Made by a program: the position numbers and the translations under genes. From Streptomyces griseoluteus (GTDB lineage Bacteria; Actinomycetota; Actinomycetes; Streptomycetales; Streptomycetaceae), in NCBI RefSeq assembly GCF_004784465.1, contig NZ_SRRU01000009.1:248001-312000 (forward strand): a stretch of 64,000 bases of DNA, given 5' to 3'. A model generated the notes under the pieces. That model made no database searches. It saw nothing but the letters and a program-made list of their open reading frames with translations, and was not told where the DNA came from. Positions 44,789 through 54,094 of the stretch are shown in pieces. How positions within the stretch are numbered: the first letter of the stretch is position 1; each line of letters starts with the position of its first letter.

Positions 44789-47700
44789 ATGGCCCGCCCA
44801 GCGGTACGAGATGGCAGCGATCCCAAAGCCGTCCGCGACACTCGCGTCTTGATCGACTGTCTGCAGGAGCTGGTGCGGGGCGCCATCTCCAAGACCATCC
44901 GCGACTGTGCCAAGTACCCGGAAACGGTGTGGCTCGCGGACGCTCCCGATGGGACCGTGCGCCGTGCTGCGGACGCTGATCCTCGCATCATGGTGGTCAA
45001 GCACCGTCCGCCCCAAGAGGCACCGCGGCTGCCGGCGATCCTGCATGGCAGGGTCTCCGCCGAGGCCGCCGCCACCGCCGGACCGCAACCTCCCGGCCTG
45101 ATCGACACTCCACAGAATGAACCTCAAATGGCCGAGGGGCAGGTGGTTCTGGACGAGAACCAGCTGGCACTGGAGAGCGGCAGCTCCGAAGAACGTAAAG
45201 CGTACGAGACGTGGGCCGGCAAGTGGATGCGATGGTCGCAAGAAGAGCTGGCGGCCGAGCCGCAGCGGCGACTGCACCAGCAGCTGTACCGGATGGCCAA
45301 GAAGATCGAGCAGGACAGTGACACCTTCGAAGTAGTCCTGGCCGTAGGTCTCTTGCAACTCGGAGCCGGTCGTCCCTCGGCCCGGGTCCGCCGGCACATC
45401 GTGACAACACCGGTGACTCTCACCGTTGAACCGGCATCGATCAACGTGACCGTTTCTCTGGTGCCCGAGCACCCCGGCCGTCTGGAAGACACCGACTTCC
45501 TCAGCGAGTCCGACGGCTACACGTCGGAGTTGCTGGGGGTCGTGCGCTCCGCTGTCGAGGACGTCCCCTTCCACCCGCTGTCGGACCGGGCGGCACAGGC
45601 CGTGCGCTCGTGGGCGCAGCGGGCTTTCGGAGTCGACCGCGTGCTCCCGTTCGACCCCACCGGCCAGCACCCCGACCTCACCGCTGAACCCCAGACGCGG
45701 TCCCTGCATCTCGCGCCCGCCCTCGTCCTGCGCGAACACAGCCAGCGCTCCGTCCTCGGCTTCTACGAGAGCATCGCCCGGGCGCTGAAACGTCCCGGAG
45801 CACAAGCGCCTTTGGGACTGGCGCAGCTGCTGTATGACCTTGAACCGGAGCACCGGACGGCCTGGGGGAGCAGGAATGGCTCCGTGCCGCCAGCACTGGG
45901 ACCGGATCCGCTGTTCCCGATGGTCACCAACGCTGCCCAGCGCGATGTCCTGGACCGGCTGCAGCACGACACCAGTGTCGTGGTCCAAGGGCCGCCGGGC
46001 ACCGGAAAGACACACACCATCAGCAACTTGATCGCCGCACTCCTCGCGGACGGCAAGCGAGTCCTGGTCACCAGCGCGAAGAGCCAAGCTCTGAACGTGC
46101 TGCGCGACCAGCTGCCGTCCAAGCTGCGCAGCATGTGCGTGATCCAAGGCGATCAGTGGCAGGGCGGTAACTCCGATCTGAGCCAGTCGCTGGGAGCATT
46201 GGCCCACCTGAACGCGACAACGAACCTTGCTCGGCTCCAACAGCGCATTGACGACCAGCAGACGCAGCGGCACCAGCTCATGGCAGAGCAGGCCAAACTC
46301 CAAGACCGCCTGCGTCAGGTACGCGAGGTCGAGTGGTACGAGCACCCCGAGATCGCGCCGGGCTACCGAGGGCGGCTCGACGACATCGTGCAGGCAGTGG
46401 AACACGGTGCAGCTGAATATCAGTGGCTGCCGCCCCTGGATGTCCAGGCCCCACAGGTCCCGCCCCTGACCACGGACGAAGCTGAGCGACTGTGGCTGCT
46501 CGTTGCCCAGCACGGCCCCGGAATCCTCGACGCCCGCATCCAGTACTGCCCGGACCCGGCAACGCTGCCGGATCCGATGGAGGTTTCCCGCTGCATCACG
46601 GAACTTCAGGGAGCGGAGCAAGCAGTCGGCCGCGAGCCGGTCACACCGCTGGCGCAGGAACTGGCGGACCACGGTGACGCGCGGCTCCTGGTACTGGAAG
46701 CGCTCCTGGACCGAGCTCAGCAGGCCCTGCAGAGGGTCGGGTTGTCCGCAGACCCCACCTCCTGGCAGGCGGATATCTGGTCCACGCGTGCGCTGCAGGA
46801 CGGCATAGCCCAGCGATGGCAGCAGCTGTGGGACAGCATCCGAAACGCCTCACAGCGTGCACAGCAGACCCACGATGAGATAGCCGCGGCCTCCTTCCTG
46901 GAAGTGGAGATCCCCCGCCTGTCCGAAAGCGAGGAGAAGGAGCTCCTGATCGTGGGCCGCAATCTGGAGCAACACCTCCTGCGCACCGGAAAACTGAACA
47001 CGCGATGGCCCCGGCCAGCCGTCGTCAAGCAAGCCCGATTCCTCTTGGAACAGTGCCGGGTAGAAGGCATGGCGCCAGCCAGCCGAGAGCACATCACCGC
47101 GGTCGTACGGCAACTGGAGATGCGTGCCCACGCCCGCACCCTGCGCGGCCGGTGGACCGGCGTCGGATCGGCCGTCGGACAGGACACCGCCGAACTGATG
47201 ACGTCCGAGCTCCTGGACAGGGCCGTCATCCTGCAAGCCATCGACACCTGCGTGGAGGTCATCCGCCAGGTCCACGCAACCCTGCTGGCCGACGGAATCC
47301 CGACACCGGTCACCACCGCCGAGCAGTGGCGCGACATCCGCCAGGCCACGGCCCAGGCCCGTCGACTCCTGCACATCAGGACCGCAACACAACGCTTCGA
47401 AGAGCTCCTCAAGTGCCTTCCGCCGCCTCACCCGCATGGCGTGGAAGAGCTGCAGCGCGCGGCGGATGCAGCAACGGCCCGTGACGCGCAGGCCTACGCG
47501 CAGGCGGTGGAGGCACTGGCTACGGCTTACCAGCGTGAGGCAGATCGGCGCGAGACCGGGAAACTCTTCGAGTGCCTTGCCGAGACCCACCCCGAACTAG
47601 CCAAGGACTTCGCCGGCGATCCCCTCGCCCCGCACTGGCGCTTCCGGTTCGCCGTGCTGCCCCAGGCCTGGGCGTGGCGGCAGGCGCAGGAGTTCCTCGA

Positions 47701-49366
47701 CACCCACCTGCTCCCAGGACGCGAAGAGCAACTCGAAGGCGAACTGGCTCAGATCCAAGGCCGGCTGCACGACCTGGTGGAACAGATGGTTTGCGACCGC
47801 GCAGCTTTCCATTGCGTCAGCCGCATGACCACCAAACACAAACAGGCCCTGGCTGCGTACGCCAGCGCCGTGGCCAACGCAGGCCAGGGAACCACCGAAT
47901 ACGGTAAACGCCACCAGCGTCACGCGCGCTCAGCCATGCAGACAGCGCAAGGAGCGGTACCAGCGTGGATCATGCCGCTGAACCAGGTAGCGGAAACGAT
48001 CAGTCCAGAGCCGGACTCCTTCGACGTCGTCATCGTCGATGAAGCAAGCCAGGTGGGCTTGGACGGGCTGCTGTTGCTCTGGCTCGCACCCCGCATCATC
48101 GTCGTCGGCGACGACCGGCAATGCGCCCCGTTCTACAGCGGCAGCAAGCATGACCGGATCACCCAAATCTTCGACGAGCGCATGGCCGACCTCGAACCCT
48201 GGCAGCGCGAAGGCTTCGACCCCAAGTCCAACCTGTACGAACTGCTGCAGTCCCGCTTCACTGAAGTGATCCGTCTCACCGAGCACTTCCGGTGCATGCC
48301 GGAGATCATCAAATGGTCCTCCATGCAGTTCTATCCCGACAACCAGCTGGTCCTGCTGCGCCAGCATGGCTCCGACCGCCTCCCGCCGCTGAACGTCGTC
48401 CATGTGCCCGAAGGGCACTGCGAAGGACGCCGTGGCAAACTCATCAACCGGCCGGAGGCGGAGGCCGTCGTCAACGAACTGCACCGCCTCACCCAGGACC
48501 CTGCCTACGCAGACCGCAGTATCGGCGTGATCATCCTGCGCCACGGCGACCAGACACGACTGGTACAGGACCTCGTCGACCAGCGCATAGACGTGTCGGC
48601 ACGCGAACGCCACAGCATCCTCGTCGGCACACCGGAGCAGTTCCAGGGAGGCCAGCGCGACGTCATCCTCCTGTCGATGGTCGTCGACGGAGCCAACGTC
48701 ATCGCCGCGACCGGCCGCAACAATGAACGACGCTTCAACGTGGCCGCCAGCCGGGCCCGCGACCAGATGTGGCTCTTCCATTCCCTGACCGTCGACCAGC
48801 TCAGCAGCAAAGACCTGAGGCGCTCCCTGCTCACCTACATGGTGAGCCCGCCACCGCCCTACACACACCCATACCAGCCCGCCTACGTCAGCGCAGACCG
48901 ACACTGCGAGCCCTTCGACTCGCTCTTCGAGCAGCGTGTCTTCCTGCGCATCAAGGAACGCGGCTACGACGTGGTGCCCCAGTGGGAAGTCAACGGAAAA
49001 CGCATCGACCTCGTGGTCACCGGAGGTCACGGACGTCTCGCAGTGGAGTGCGACGGAAGCCCTCACCACTCCACCCCGAAGCAGATCCACGACGACGCCG
49101 AGCGCGAGCGGGAGCTTCGCCGCGCTGGCTGGACGTTCTGGCGCATTCGCAGCAGCGCCTTCGCCCTCTCACCAGACGAGGCATTGGAACCGCTGTGGGA
49201 ACGCCTGACCGAGCTGGGCATCCATCCCCGCCCGGTCCGCGAGTCATCCATCGATGATGTGCCGACTGACATGCCCTGGGCTCCCGTCGGCCTGGCCGAG
49301 GCCGAACCCGACGAAGACGCGGACCCCTACGACGGCGAGCCGGACGAAGACAGCGAGGAACACTGA
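44789..49366 (+). CDS. SF1 helicase with C-terminal PD-(D/E)XK nuclease, candidate defence protein
   Basis: A 1525-aa protein. Residues 1-390 are an N-terminal region of unknown fold. Walker A is GPPGTGKT (401-408), followed by a coiled coil (LQQRIDDQQTQRHQL) and a 600-residue helical insert. Walker B is IVDEASQ (D1084, E1085), then GDDRQCAPF, LTEHFRCMPEI, PEQFQGGQRDVI and NVAASRARDQM, the UPF1-like SF1 set. The end is a Vsr/MTES_1575-type nuclease: E1381 in FEQRVF, D1407 in RIDLVV and E1420-C-D1422 in VECDGSPHH. ATG 44789 has GGGGGA upstream. The next gene starts 1 nt after its stop. This architecture is common in phage-defence islands; the particular system is not one I can name. Confidence 0.88.
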   Translation: MARPAVRDGSDPKAVRDTRVLIDCLQELVRGAISKTIRDCAKYPETVWLADAPDGTVRRAADADPRIMVVKHRPPQEAPRLPAILHGRVSAEAAATAGPQPPGLIDTPQNEPQMAEGQVVLDENQLALESGSSEERKAYETWAGKWMRWSQEELAAEPQRRLHQQLYRMAKKIEQDSDTFEVVLAVGLLQLGAGRPSARVRRHIVTTPVTLTVEPASINVTVSLVPEHPGRLEDTDFLSESDGYTSELLGVVRSAVEDVPFHPLSDRAAQAVRSWAQRAFGVDRVLPFDPTGQHPDLTAEPQTRSLHLAPALVLREHSQRSVLGFYESIARALKRPGAQAPLGLAQLLYDLEPEHRTAWGSRNGSVPPALGPDPLFPMVTNAAQRDVLDRLQHDTSVVVQGPPGTGKTHTISNLIAALLADGKRVLVTSAKSQALNVLRDQLPSKLRSMCVIQGDQWQGGNSDLSQSLGALAHLNATTNLARLQQRIDDQQTQRHQLMAEQAKLQDRLRQVREVEWYEHPEIAPGYRGRLDDIVQAVEHGAAEYQWLPPLDVQAPQVPPLTTDEAERLWLLVAQHGPGILDARIQYCPDPATLPDPMEVSRCITELQGAEQAVGREPVTPLAQELADHGDARLLVLEALLDRAQQALQRVGLSADPTSWQADIWSTRALQDGIAQRWQQLWDSIRNASQRAQQTHDEIAAASFLEVEIPRLSESEEKELLIVGRNLEQHLLRTGKLNTRWPRPAVVKQARFLLEQCRVEGMAPASREHITAVVRQLEMRAHARTLRGRWTGVGSAVGQDTAELMTSELLDRAVILQAIDTCVEVIRQVHATLLADGIPTPVTTAEQWRDIRQATAQARRLLHIRTATQRFEELLKCLPPPHPHGVEELQRAADAATARDAQAYAQAVEALATAYQREADRRETGKLFECLAETHPELAKDFAGDPLAPHWRFRFAVLPQAWAWRQAQEFLDTHLLPGREEQLEGELAQIQGRLHDLVEQMVCDRAAFHCVSRMTTKHKQALAAYASAVANAGQGTTEYGKRHQRHARSAMQTAQGAVPAWIMPLNQVAETISPEPDSFDVVIVDEASQVGLDGLLLLWLAPRIIVVGDDRQCAPFYSGSKHDRITQIFDERMADLEPWQREGFDPKSNLYELLQSRFTEVIRLTEHFRCMPEIIKWSSMQFYPDNQLVLLRQHGSDRLPPLNVVHVPEGHCEGRRGKLINRPEAEAVVNELHRLTQDPAYADRSIGVIILRHGDQTRLVQDLVDQRIDVSARERHSILVGTPEQFQGGQRDVILLSMVVDGANVIAATGRNNERRFNVAASRARDQMWLFHSLTVDQLSSKDLRRSLLTYMVSPPPPYTHPYQPAYVSADRHCEPFDSLFEQRVFLRIKERGYDVVPQWEVNGKRIDLVVTGGHGRLAVECDGSPHHSTPKQIHDDAERERELRRAGWTFWRIRSSAFALSPDEALEPLWERLTELGIHPRPVRESSIDDVPTDMPWAPVGLAEAEPDEDADPYDGEPDEDSEEH

Positions 49367-49367
49367 C

Positions 49368-50183
49368 ATGGACAACTTCGACGACAGCACCCTCGAAGAA
49401 CTGGCCGCCATGGTCTGCGGTGACGAGCCGGGTATGAAACGCCGAGCGGGCTGGGAACTGGCTCCATTCCTCCGCCGGGCCGGCTGGGAAGACGTCCCCG
49501 ACCACGACGGAAGCCCTCGCCACCGCTGGGTCCACACCATCCTGTGCGAACGGCAGGAAGACCAGACAGGAGACACCGAGCGCGTCATCCTGCGCCTGGC
49601 CAACCGACGGGAATACCAACAACAACCTGCCGACTACGACGCCGTCATCCAGCGCCTTCAGGAAGTCCTCGCCCTCGAAGGCCTCCGCATCGACTACCGG
49701 AAGGGGCAGCCCTTCCTCATCGAGTACGACCTCGACGAACCCCCTCGCCCCCAGCGCGTAGAACTGAAGGTGGCCATCACCGACATCGTCTCCGACCCGG
49801 ACCTGGCCCGCGCCGTTCAGCTACGCCTCGACGAAGCCCGTATTTGCCAAGAACACGGCGCCTACACCTCCGCAGTCATCATGCTCGGAAGCCTCCTCGA
49901 AGGCGTCCTCGTCCACGCGGCCGACGTCAGGTCCGCAACTGTGCCGTTGCCAAGGGCCGCCCGCGATACCCGCCTGCAAGACCTCATCCAGCACGCCCAC
50001 ACCAATCTCTGGATCGACCAGGACGCGAAAATGGCCTCGGACCTGCTGCGGACCTACCGCAACCTAGTTCATCCTCTCGCGGAGAAACGAGCCAAGCACA
50101 GTGCAGACTTCGATACAGCCGACCTTTGTTGGTCCACGGTCAACGCTGTCCTCAATGATTTGGCGGCGAGCAGCCCCCATTAA
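49368..50183 (+). CDS. HEPN-like partner protein of the helicase-nuclease
   Basis: A 271-aa protein whose ATG follows the helicase stop by one base, so the pair is translationally coupled. Residues 1-130 are a small alpha-beta region (APFLRRAGWEDVPDHDG, IQRLQEVLALEGLRIDYR). Residues 150-265 are all helical, with LDEARICQEHGAYTSAVIML then GSLLEGVL and DLLRTYRNLVHPLAEKRAKH. The spacing R228-x6-H235 (or R231-N-x2-H235) recalls the catalytic Arg-His motif of HEPN ribonucleases and the helical bundle of DUF4145-like proteins. It could be an effector RNase or a sensor for the helicase; fold assignment is inference. Confidence 0.7.
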   Translation: MDNFDDSTLEELAAMVCGDEPGMKRRAGWELAPFLRRAGWEDVPDHDGSPRHRWVHTILCERQEDQTGDTERVILRLANRREYQQQPADYDAVIQRLQEVLALEGLRIDYRKGQPFLIEYDLDEPPRPQRVELKVAITDIVSDPDLARAVQLRLDEARICQEHGAYTSAVIMLGSLLEGVLVHAADVRSATVPLPRAARDTRLQDLIQHAHTNLWIDQDAKMASDLLRTYRNLVHPLAEKRAKHSADFDTADLCWSTVNAVLNDLAASSPH

Positions 50184-50209
50184 GAGGGAGGGGCGATCTC
50201 CCTGGGGGC
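50173..50209 (+). terminator. Bulged hairpin ending the helicase operon
   Basis: GCCCCC (50173-50178) with AGGGAG (50185-50190) pairs with CTCCCT (50198-50203) and GGGGGC (50204-50209). The stem has a bulge containing the TAA stop of the partner gene and a 7-nt loop. It supports a two-gene operon closed at this point. Confidence 0.65.
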
Positions 50210-50497
50210 GCCTCCGCCTCTGCACCGCGCTCTGGTCGGCAGGATCCCAGGAACGGGTCCTCGGCCAGGAGCTGGGCCAGTCCCAGCTGTCTCGCCTGGG
50301 TGATGTCGGCTGGTGGGTGTGACTGAGTGCGCTGGTTAGCCACCGAGGGCCTCAGTTGGCCGATGTGCGTGTTGTGTCGAGGGGCTTGGGGCGTCGGGCC
50401 GTTCCTGGGCCCGTCGGGACGGCGGCAGTGGGTCCCGCAACCCAGGTGTCGGTGGCTTGCACGTACGGTCTGACCATGACTGATCAGTGGTGGGTGG
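50184..50497. other. Gap between partner gene and SUKH gene
   Basis: 310 bp without a gene apart from the terminator. An ATG at 50476 starts MTDQWWVGG in a frame one base off the SUKH protein and is discussed there. Confidence 0.5.
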
Positions 50498-51160
50498 GTG
50501 GGCGTGCGTCAGCGGGTCGGCGCGGCAGGTGCAGGGCCTTCCGGCAGCAAGGTGTTCGGGGCATTGGGGCACAGATGGATCGTGGAGGACCCGCGTACCC
50601 ACGGCGAGCTTGCCGAACTCGAGGCTCAGACGGGCGTGCGGCTGCCAGAGGAGTACCGGGCCTTCCTGCTACACGTTGGCGCGGGTGGCGCCGGCCCCGC
50701 CTACGGCCTGTTCCCGGTTCGGCGCGTACAAGGCCGCTGGCGTTGGGAAGGCGACGGCGCGGACCTGGCCGACCTGTCGAGGCTTGCCGAGCCGTCTCCC
50801 GACCAAGGCCCGGACCCGAAGCTGCTCGACGAGCTTCGTGCCCAACGCCCCGAGGAAGAGGACTTCGACGACATTGAGGACTTCGACGACGCCATCGAGG
50901 CGTGGGACGAGCGGTGGGAGGTCATCATGTTCGCCCCGGAGCGCACTGCCGGCGCCATCGTGATCTCCCACCTGGGCTGCGCGCAGAGAGAGTGGCTGAT
51001 CATCAGCGGCAGCCACCGTGGCACGATCTGGTCCGACTGCCGGGTGGACGACGTCGACCTCGCCCCGCTGCTCGACGACGACGGTACGCCGGTGACGTTC
51101 GCCCGCTGGTACACCGACTGGCTGGAGAAAGCCGAGCGCACAGCACTGTCGGCACCGTAG
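50498..51160 (+). CDS. SMI1/KNR4 (SUKH) family protein
   Basis: This 220-aa protein has the SUKH fold: ELEAQTGVRLPEEYRAFLLH then VGAGGAGPAYGLFPV near residue 40-75, and the C-terminal strand EWLIISGSHRGTIWSD. SUKH proteins are often immunity proteins to polymorphic toxins, but also occur alone. The listed GTG at 50498 has no good ribosome site. A more natural start is ATG 50476 (MTDQWW), one frame away across a GTGGGTGGGTGGG run, so a single-base insertion or miscall there is likely. It may be cargo of the island. Confidence 0.8.
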   Translation: MGVRQRVGAAGAGPSGSKVFGALGHRWIVEDPRTHGELAELEAQTGVRLPEEYRAFLLHVGAGGAGPAYGLFPVRRVQGRWRWEGDGADLADLSRLAEPSPDQGPDPKLLDELRAQRPEEEDFDDIEDFDDAIEAWDERWEVIMFAPERTAGAIVISHLGCAQREWLIISGSHRGTIWSDCRVDDVDLAPLLDDDGTPVTFARWYTDWLEKAERTALSAP

Positions 51161-51270
51161 GTCCGTCGGCCTGTGCTGTTGAGCGTTGCGGTTGGTCAAG
51201 CTAAGTAGAGCCCTCAGCCACAGTGCGGCGGTGCGGAGACGGATGCGGCCACCGTTGATCGTCCTGACTT

Positions 51271-51660
51271 GTGTGGAGTAACGATGAGACGGTGGCCGCA
51301 GGTCACAGCATAGATCCCGTCCGCCAGCGGGAGGCGTTCGAGGCGGCAGTGAGCCGGATCGCGGGCCGGTTCGCCCGGGTCGAACCACGGCTGCGGGCCA
51401 AGCGGTTGGCGCTGGACCTACTGTCTGACCTGCCGCGCAAGAACTGCTGGACGATAGCGGAGTGGGCCGGTGAGAGCAGCCCGCACGGCATGCAGCATCT
51501 GCCGTGCCGGGCAGTCTGGTATGCCGATGGCGTCCGTGATGACGTGCGCGAATACCTCGTCGAGCACCTGTATGACGATGCCGCGGTCCTGGTTGTCGAC
51601 GAGACCGGCGACGTGAAGAAGGGCACCCACACGGTTGGGGTCCAGCGCCCGTACACCTGG
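51271..51660 (+). pseudogene. 5' fragment of an IS701-family transposase
   Basis: About 130 residues of an IS701-type DDE transposase: AGRFARVEPRLRAKRLALDL, DLPRKNCWTIAEWAGE and VLVVDETGDVKKGTHTVGVQ with the first catalytic aspartate. Homology stops at about 51660, where antisense IS5-family sequence begins, so the 3' two thirds are gone. Confidence 0.85.
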
Positions 51661-51836
51661 TCAGCCGGAACATCTCGCCAGCTCACGCTCTTGCACAGCA
51701 CGTAAACGATGCCCCGCAGCGCAGCCCGGTCGTCCGCCGGCAACCGCCCGGGATACCGATACCGCCTCGCCGGACGAGCCGGCAGTAGCGGAGCCACACG
51801 TTCCCACAGGTCATCAGGCACAAGATCAGCAGACAC
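51661..51836 (-). pseudogene. 5' fragment of an IS5-family transposase
   Basis: On the minus strand a GTG-started frame reads SADLVPDDLWERVAPLLPAR, then RYPGRLPADDRAALRGIVYV and SWRDVPADQVYG. This is the DUF4096-type N-terminal domain of an IS5-family transposase. It is cut at the junction with the IS701 fragment, leaving only about 58 codons. Confidence 0.82.
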
Positions 51837-52536
51837 CCAACAGATACTGCCGACACACCATTCAACTGCCAAGGCCCACAAGGAACTTCATTCTGAAACG
51901 ATCAGTAAGACCGTGCCTCCATGGTCAGTTGGTCGTTCGACTGGTTATGGGGAGTGGGCGGTGGGGATGGATCGTGCCGGATGGCTGTGGGAGATCGCCA
52001 GGCCATTGTTGCCGCTGGCGCGGGTGCGGCCGCAGGGTGGCGGGGTCGCGAACATCGATGACGAGGCGGTGTTCGCCGCGATCATCTATGTGCTGGTCAG
52101 CGGCTGTGCCTGGCGGGCGTTGCCGCCGTGCTTTGGGGCGTCAAAGTCGACCGCGCACCGCCGGTTTCTCATCTGGTCCCGCGCCGGGGTGTGGGGACGA
52201 CTGCACCAGAAGGTGCTCGAGCTCTTGGACGGCCAGAACCTCGTCGACCTGTCGCGCGCTGTCCTCGACTCCGCTCACGTCCGCGCTAAAAAAGGGGGCG
52301 AACTTGCAGGTCCGAGCCCCGTGGACCGGGGTAAGGCCGGTTCCGGTTCCAAGATGCACGTCCTGTCCGACGCGAACGGACTGCCTCTGCGCGTCGGAGT
52401 CTCCGCCGCCAACACCCACGAGAGCCAGGTCCTGAAGCCGATGCTGTCCCATTTCCACATGGGACACGAAGCCCACGTGACCGATTCCAAGCCCGGGCGT
52501 CTTCATGCGGACAAGACATCCGATGCGGTTGATCTG

Positions 52537-53776
52537 TCAAGCAGCAACGGAGAGTTGAGGGGCTTGTGGGACGGGGAAAGCGGTAGCTTCGTCGTAGTGG
52601 GTTCGTTTGGTGAGGCAGTGGTGCAGGCAGCCGAGCATGCGGTTGAAGAGGTTGCGCTGGGCAGCGGTGTGGCGGTCTCCGTCGGCCCGTCGGCGGTCGT
52701 AGTGGGCGCGGGCGCCTGGTGAGGCGGTCAGTGCGGCGAAGGCCCAGACGTAGCCGACCGAGGCCAGACGCTGGTTCTTGACCCGGCGGGCCATGACCGC
52801 GAGGCTTCTGCCGGACGCCCGGGTGACCGGTGCGGCCCCGGCGAAGGCTTTGAGTCCTTTCGCGTCGGTGAAGCGGGATCGGTCGTCGCCGATCTCGGCG
52901 AGCACCCGGGCGCCGGTGAGAGACCCGAGCCCTGGAAAGCTGGTGATGATCTCGGCGTCCGGGTGTGCTTCAAAAGACTCCACCGCAGCAGCGGTCAGAT
53001 CGTCTGCGCTGGTGCAGGCGGCGTCGAGCTGTCTCAGCAGAGCGATGGCCTGGCGGCCCATGGCCTGTTCGACTTGCGGAAGCTGCCGCATCTGCGGAAC
53101 CCGGAGGGCCTGGCGGAGCCGTTCGGCTTCCGCCTCGATGCCGCTGGCGGCCGGCCTTCTTCAGGAGCGAGCACAGTTGGGTGCGGGTGAGCTTGGCGGC
53201 CTGTTCCGGGGTGGGCGCGGCGGCCAGTACGACGCGGGCTGCCTTCGCGCACAGTCCTTCGCGTCGGGGCTGGAAAGCCGCGAGGAAGCCAGGGAAATAT
53301 TCGCGCAGGTGGGAGCGGAGTTTGTTGCCGGCCTGAGTGCGGTCCCAGACGGCGTCCTGCTGGGCTCGGGCCAGGACGGCGAGGGCCTGGGCGAGTTCGC
53401 TGTCGTCGGGCAGCGGTCGGTGGGCGGCCCTGTCGGTGCGCAGGATGTTCGCCAGCACCATGGCGTCGAGGTGGTCGGACTTCTTGCGGGCGACCGCGCG
53501 CCGGTCGCGATAGCGAGCAGCTGCCATCGGGTTGATCGCGTAGATGGGACGCTTGGTGGCTCGAAGGCAGGCCACGAGCAGGCCGCGGGAGGTTTCGATC
53601 GCCACCGGGATCGGGTCGTCCTCGCTGTCGCCGTGGGTGGTGAGAAGGTCCAAGAGCTGTTGCAAGCCCGTAGCGTCGTCGGTGATCCGGGCCCGGGCTA
53701 ACAAGGTTCCCTCGTGGTCGACCAGGGCGACGTCGTGGTGGTCGCTGGCCCAGTCGATCCCGCAGGTGACGGTCAT
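52537..53776 (-). pseudogene. IS110-family DEDD transposase with a frameshift
   Basis: From ATG 53776 the first frame has the RuvC-like catalytic residues: CGIDWASDHHDVALV (Asp), VAIETSRGLLVA (Glu) and RKKSDHLDAMVLAN (two Asp). At about 53150, in CGCCAGCGGCATCG, one extra base shifts the frame. The rest continues as GIEAEAERLRQAL and MRQLPQVEQAM, then the transposase-20 domain with SFPGLGSLTGARVLAEIGDD and FAGAAPVTRASG, to the stop at 52537. Length is 1240 bp, one more than a multiple of three. An intact version would have about 412 residues. Confidence 0.9.
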
Positions 53777-53847
53777 CGTGTCGTTTTCGTCCTCTCGGTC
53801 AGGGGCTTGTTGCTGCTGGTCGCAGCCGTGCGGGGGCACGCGTCTCC

Positions 53848-54094
53848 CTAATGGAAGGGCTCGATGGCCCAGCATCCGATTAGCCGTTCGTGACCCCAGC
53901 GGCCCGCGGGGCCCTCGGTCTGCTCAGGAGCTCGAGGGCTCCAGGGTTTGTAAGAGGTGATCCCCGCAGGCGGCTCGGACCACGGATTTCAACGATCCGA
54001 TCGTCGGACTGGATGCGGTAGTTGCGTTCGGTCTCGTGGTGGTGAACGGTGCCGGGGCCGGCGCTTGTCCAACGGCTCGAGGGCCCAGGCGTAC
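53848..54094 (-). ncRNA. Predicted bridge RNA of the IS110 element (core region)
   Basis: Two loops share one plan, written here on the plus strand: CT-guide, AAC or AAG, GGCTCGAGGGCCCAG or GGCTCGATGGCCCAG, guide. The first loop (54064-54094) has CTTGTCC and AGGCGTAC, which match the two sides of the actual insertion site (GGACA-AG-GCGTAC). The second (53848-53880) has CTAATGG and CATCCGAT, which match the element's left end (CT-AATGG) and right end (CATCCGAT, one base further from the core). The RNA would be read on the minus strand, target loop first, ending about 70 nt before the transposase. The outer limits of the transcript are not known. Confidence 0.75.

Noticed and set aside
44681..46672. 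663-codon minus-strand open frame
   Set aside because: Antisense to the helicase, which has clear motifs on the plus strand.
44789..50183. Calling the helicase pair Mokosh, Nhi or Helicase-DUF2290
   Set aside because: Mokosh type II ends in a PLD domain, Nhi has its nuclease at the N-terminus, and the partner here does not look like DUF2290, as far as I recall these systems.
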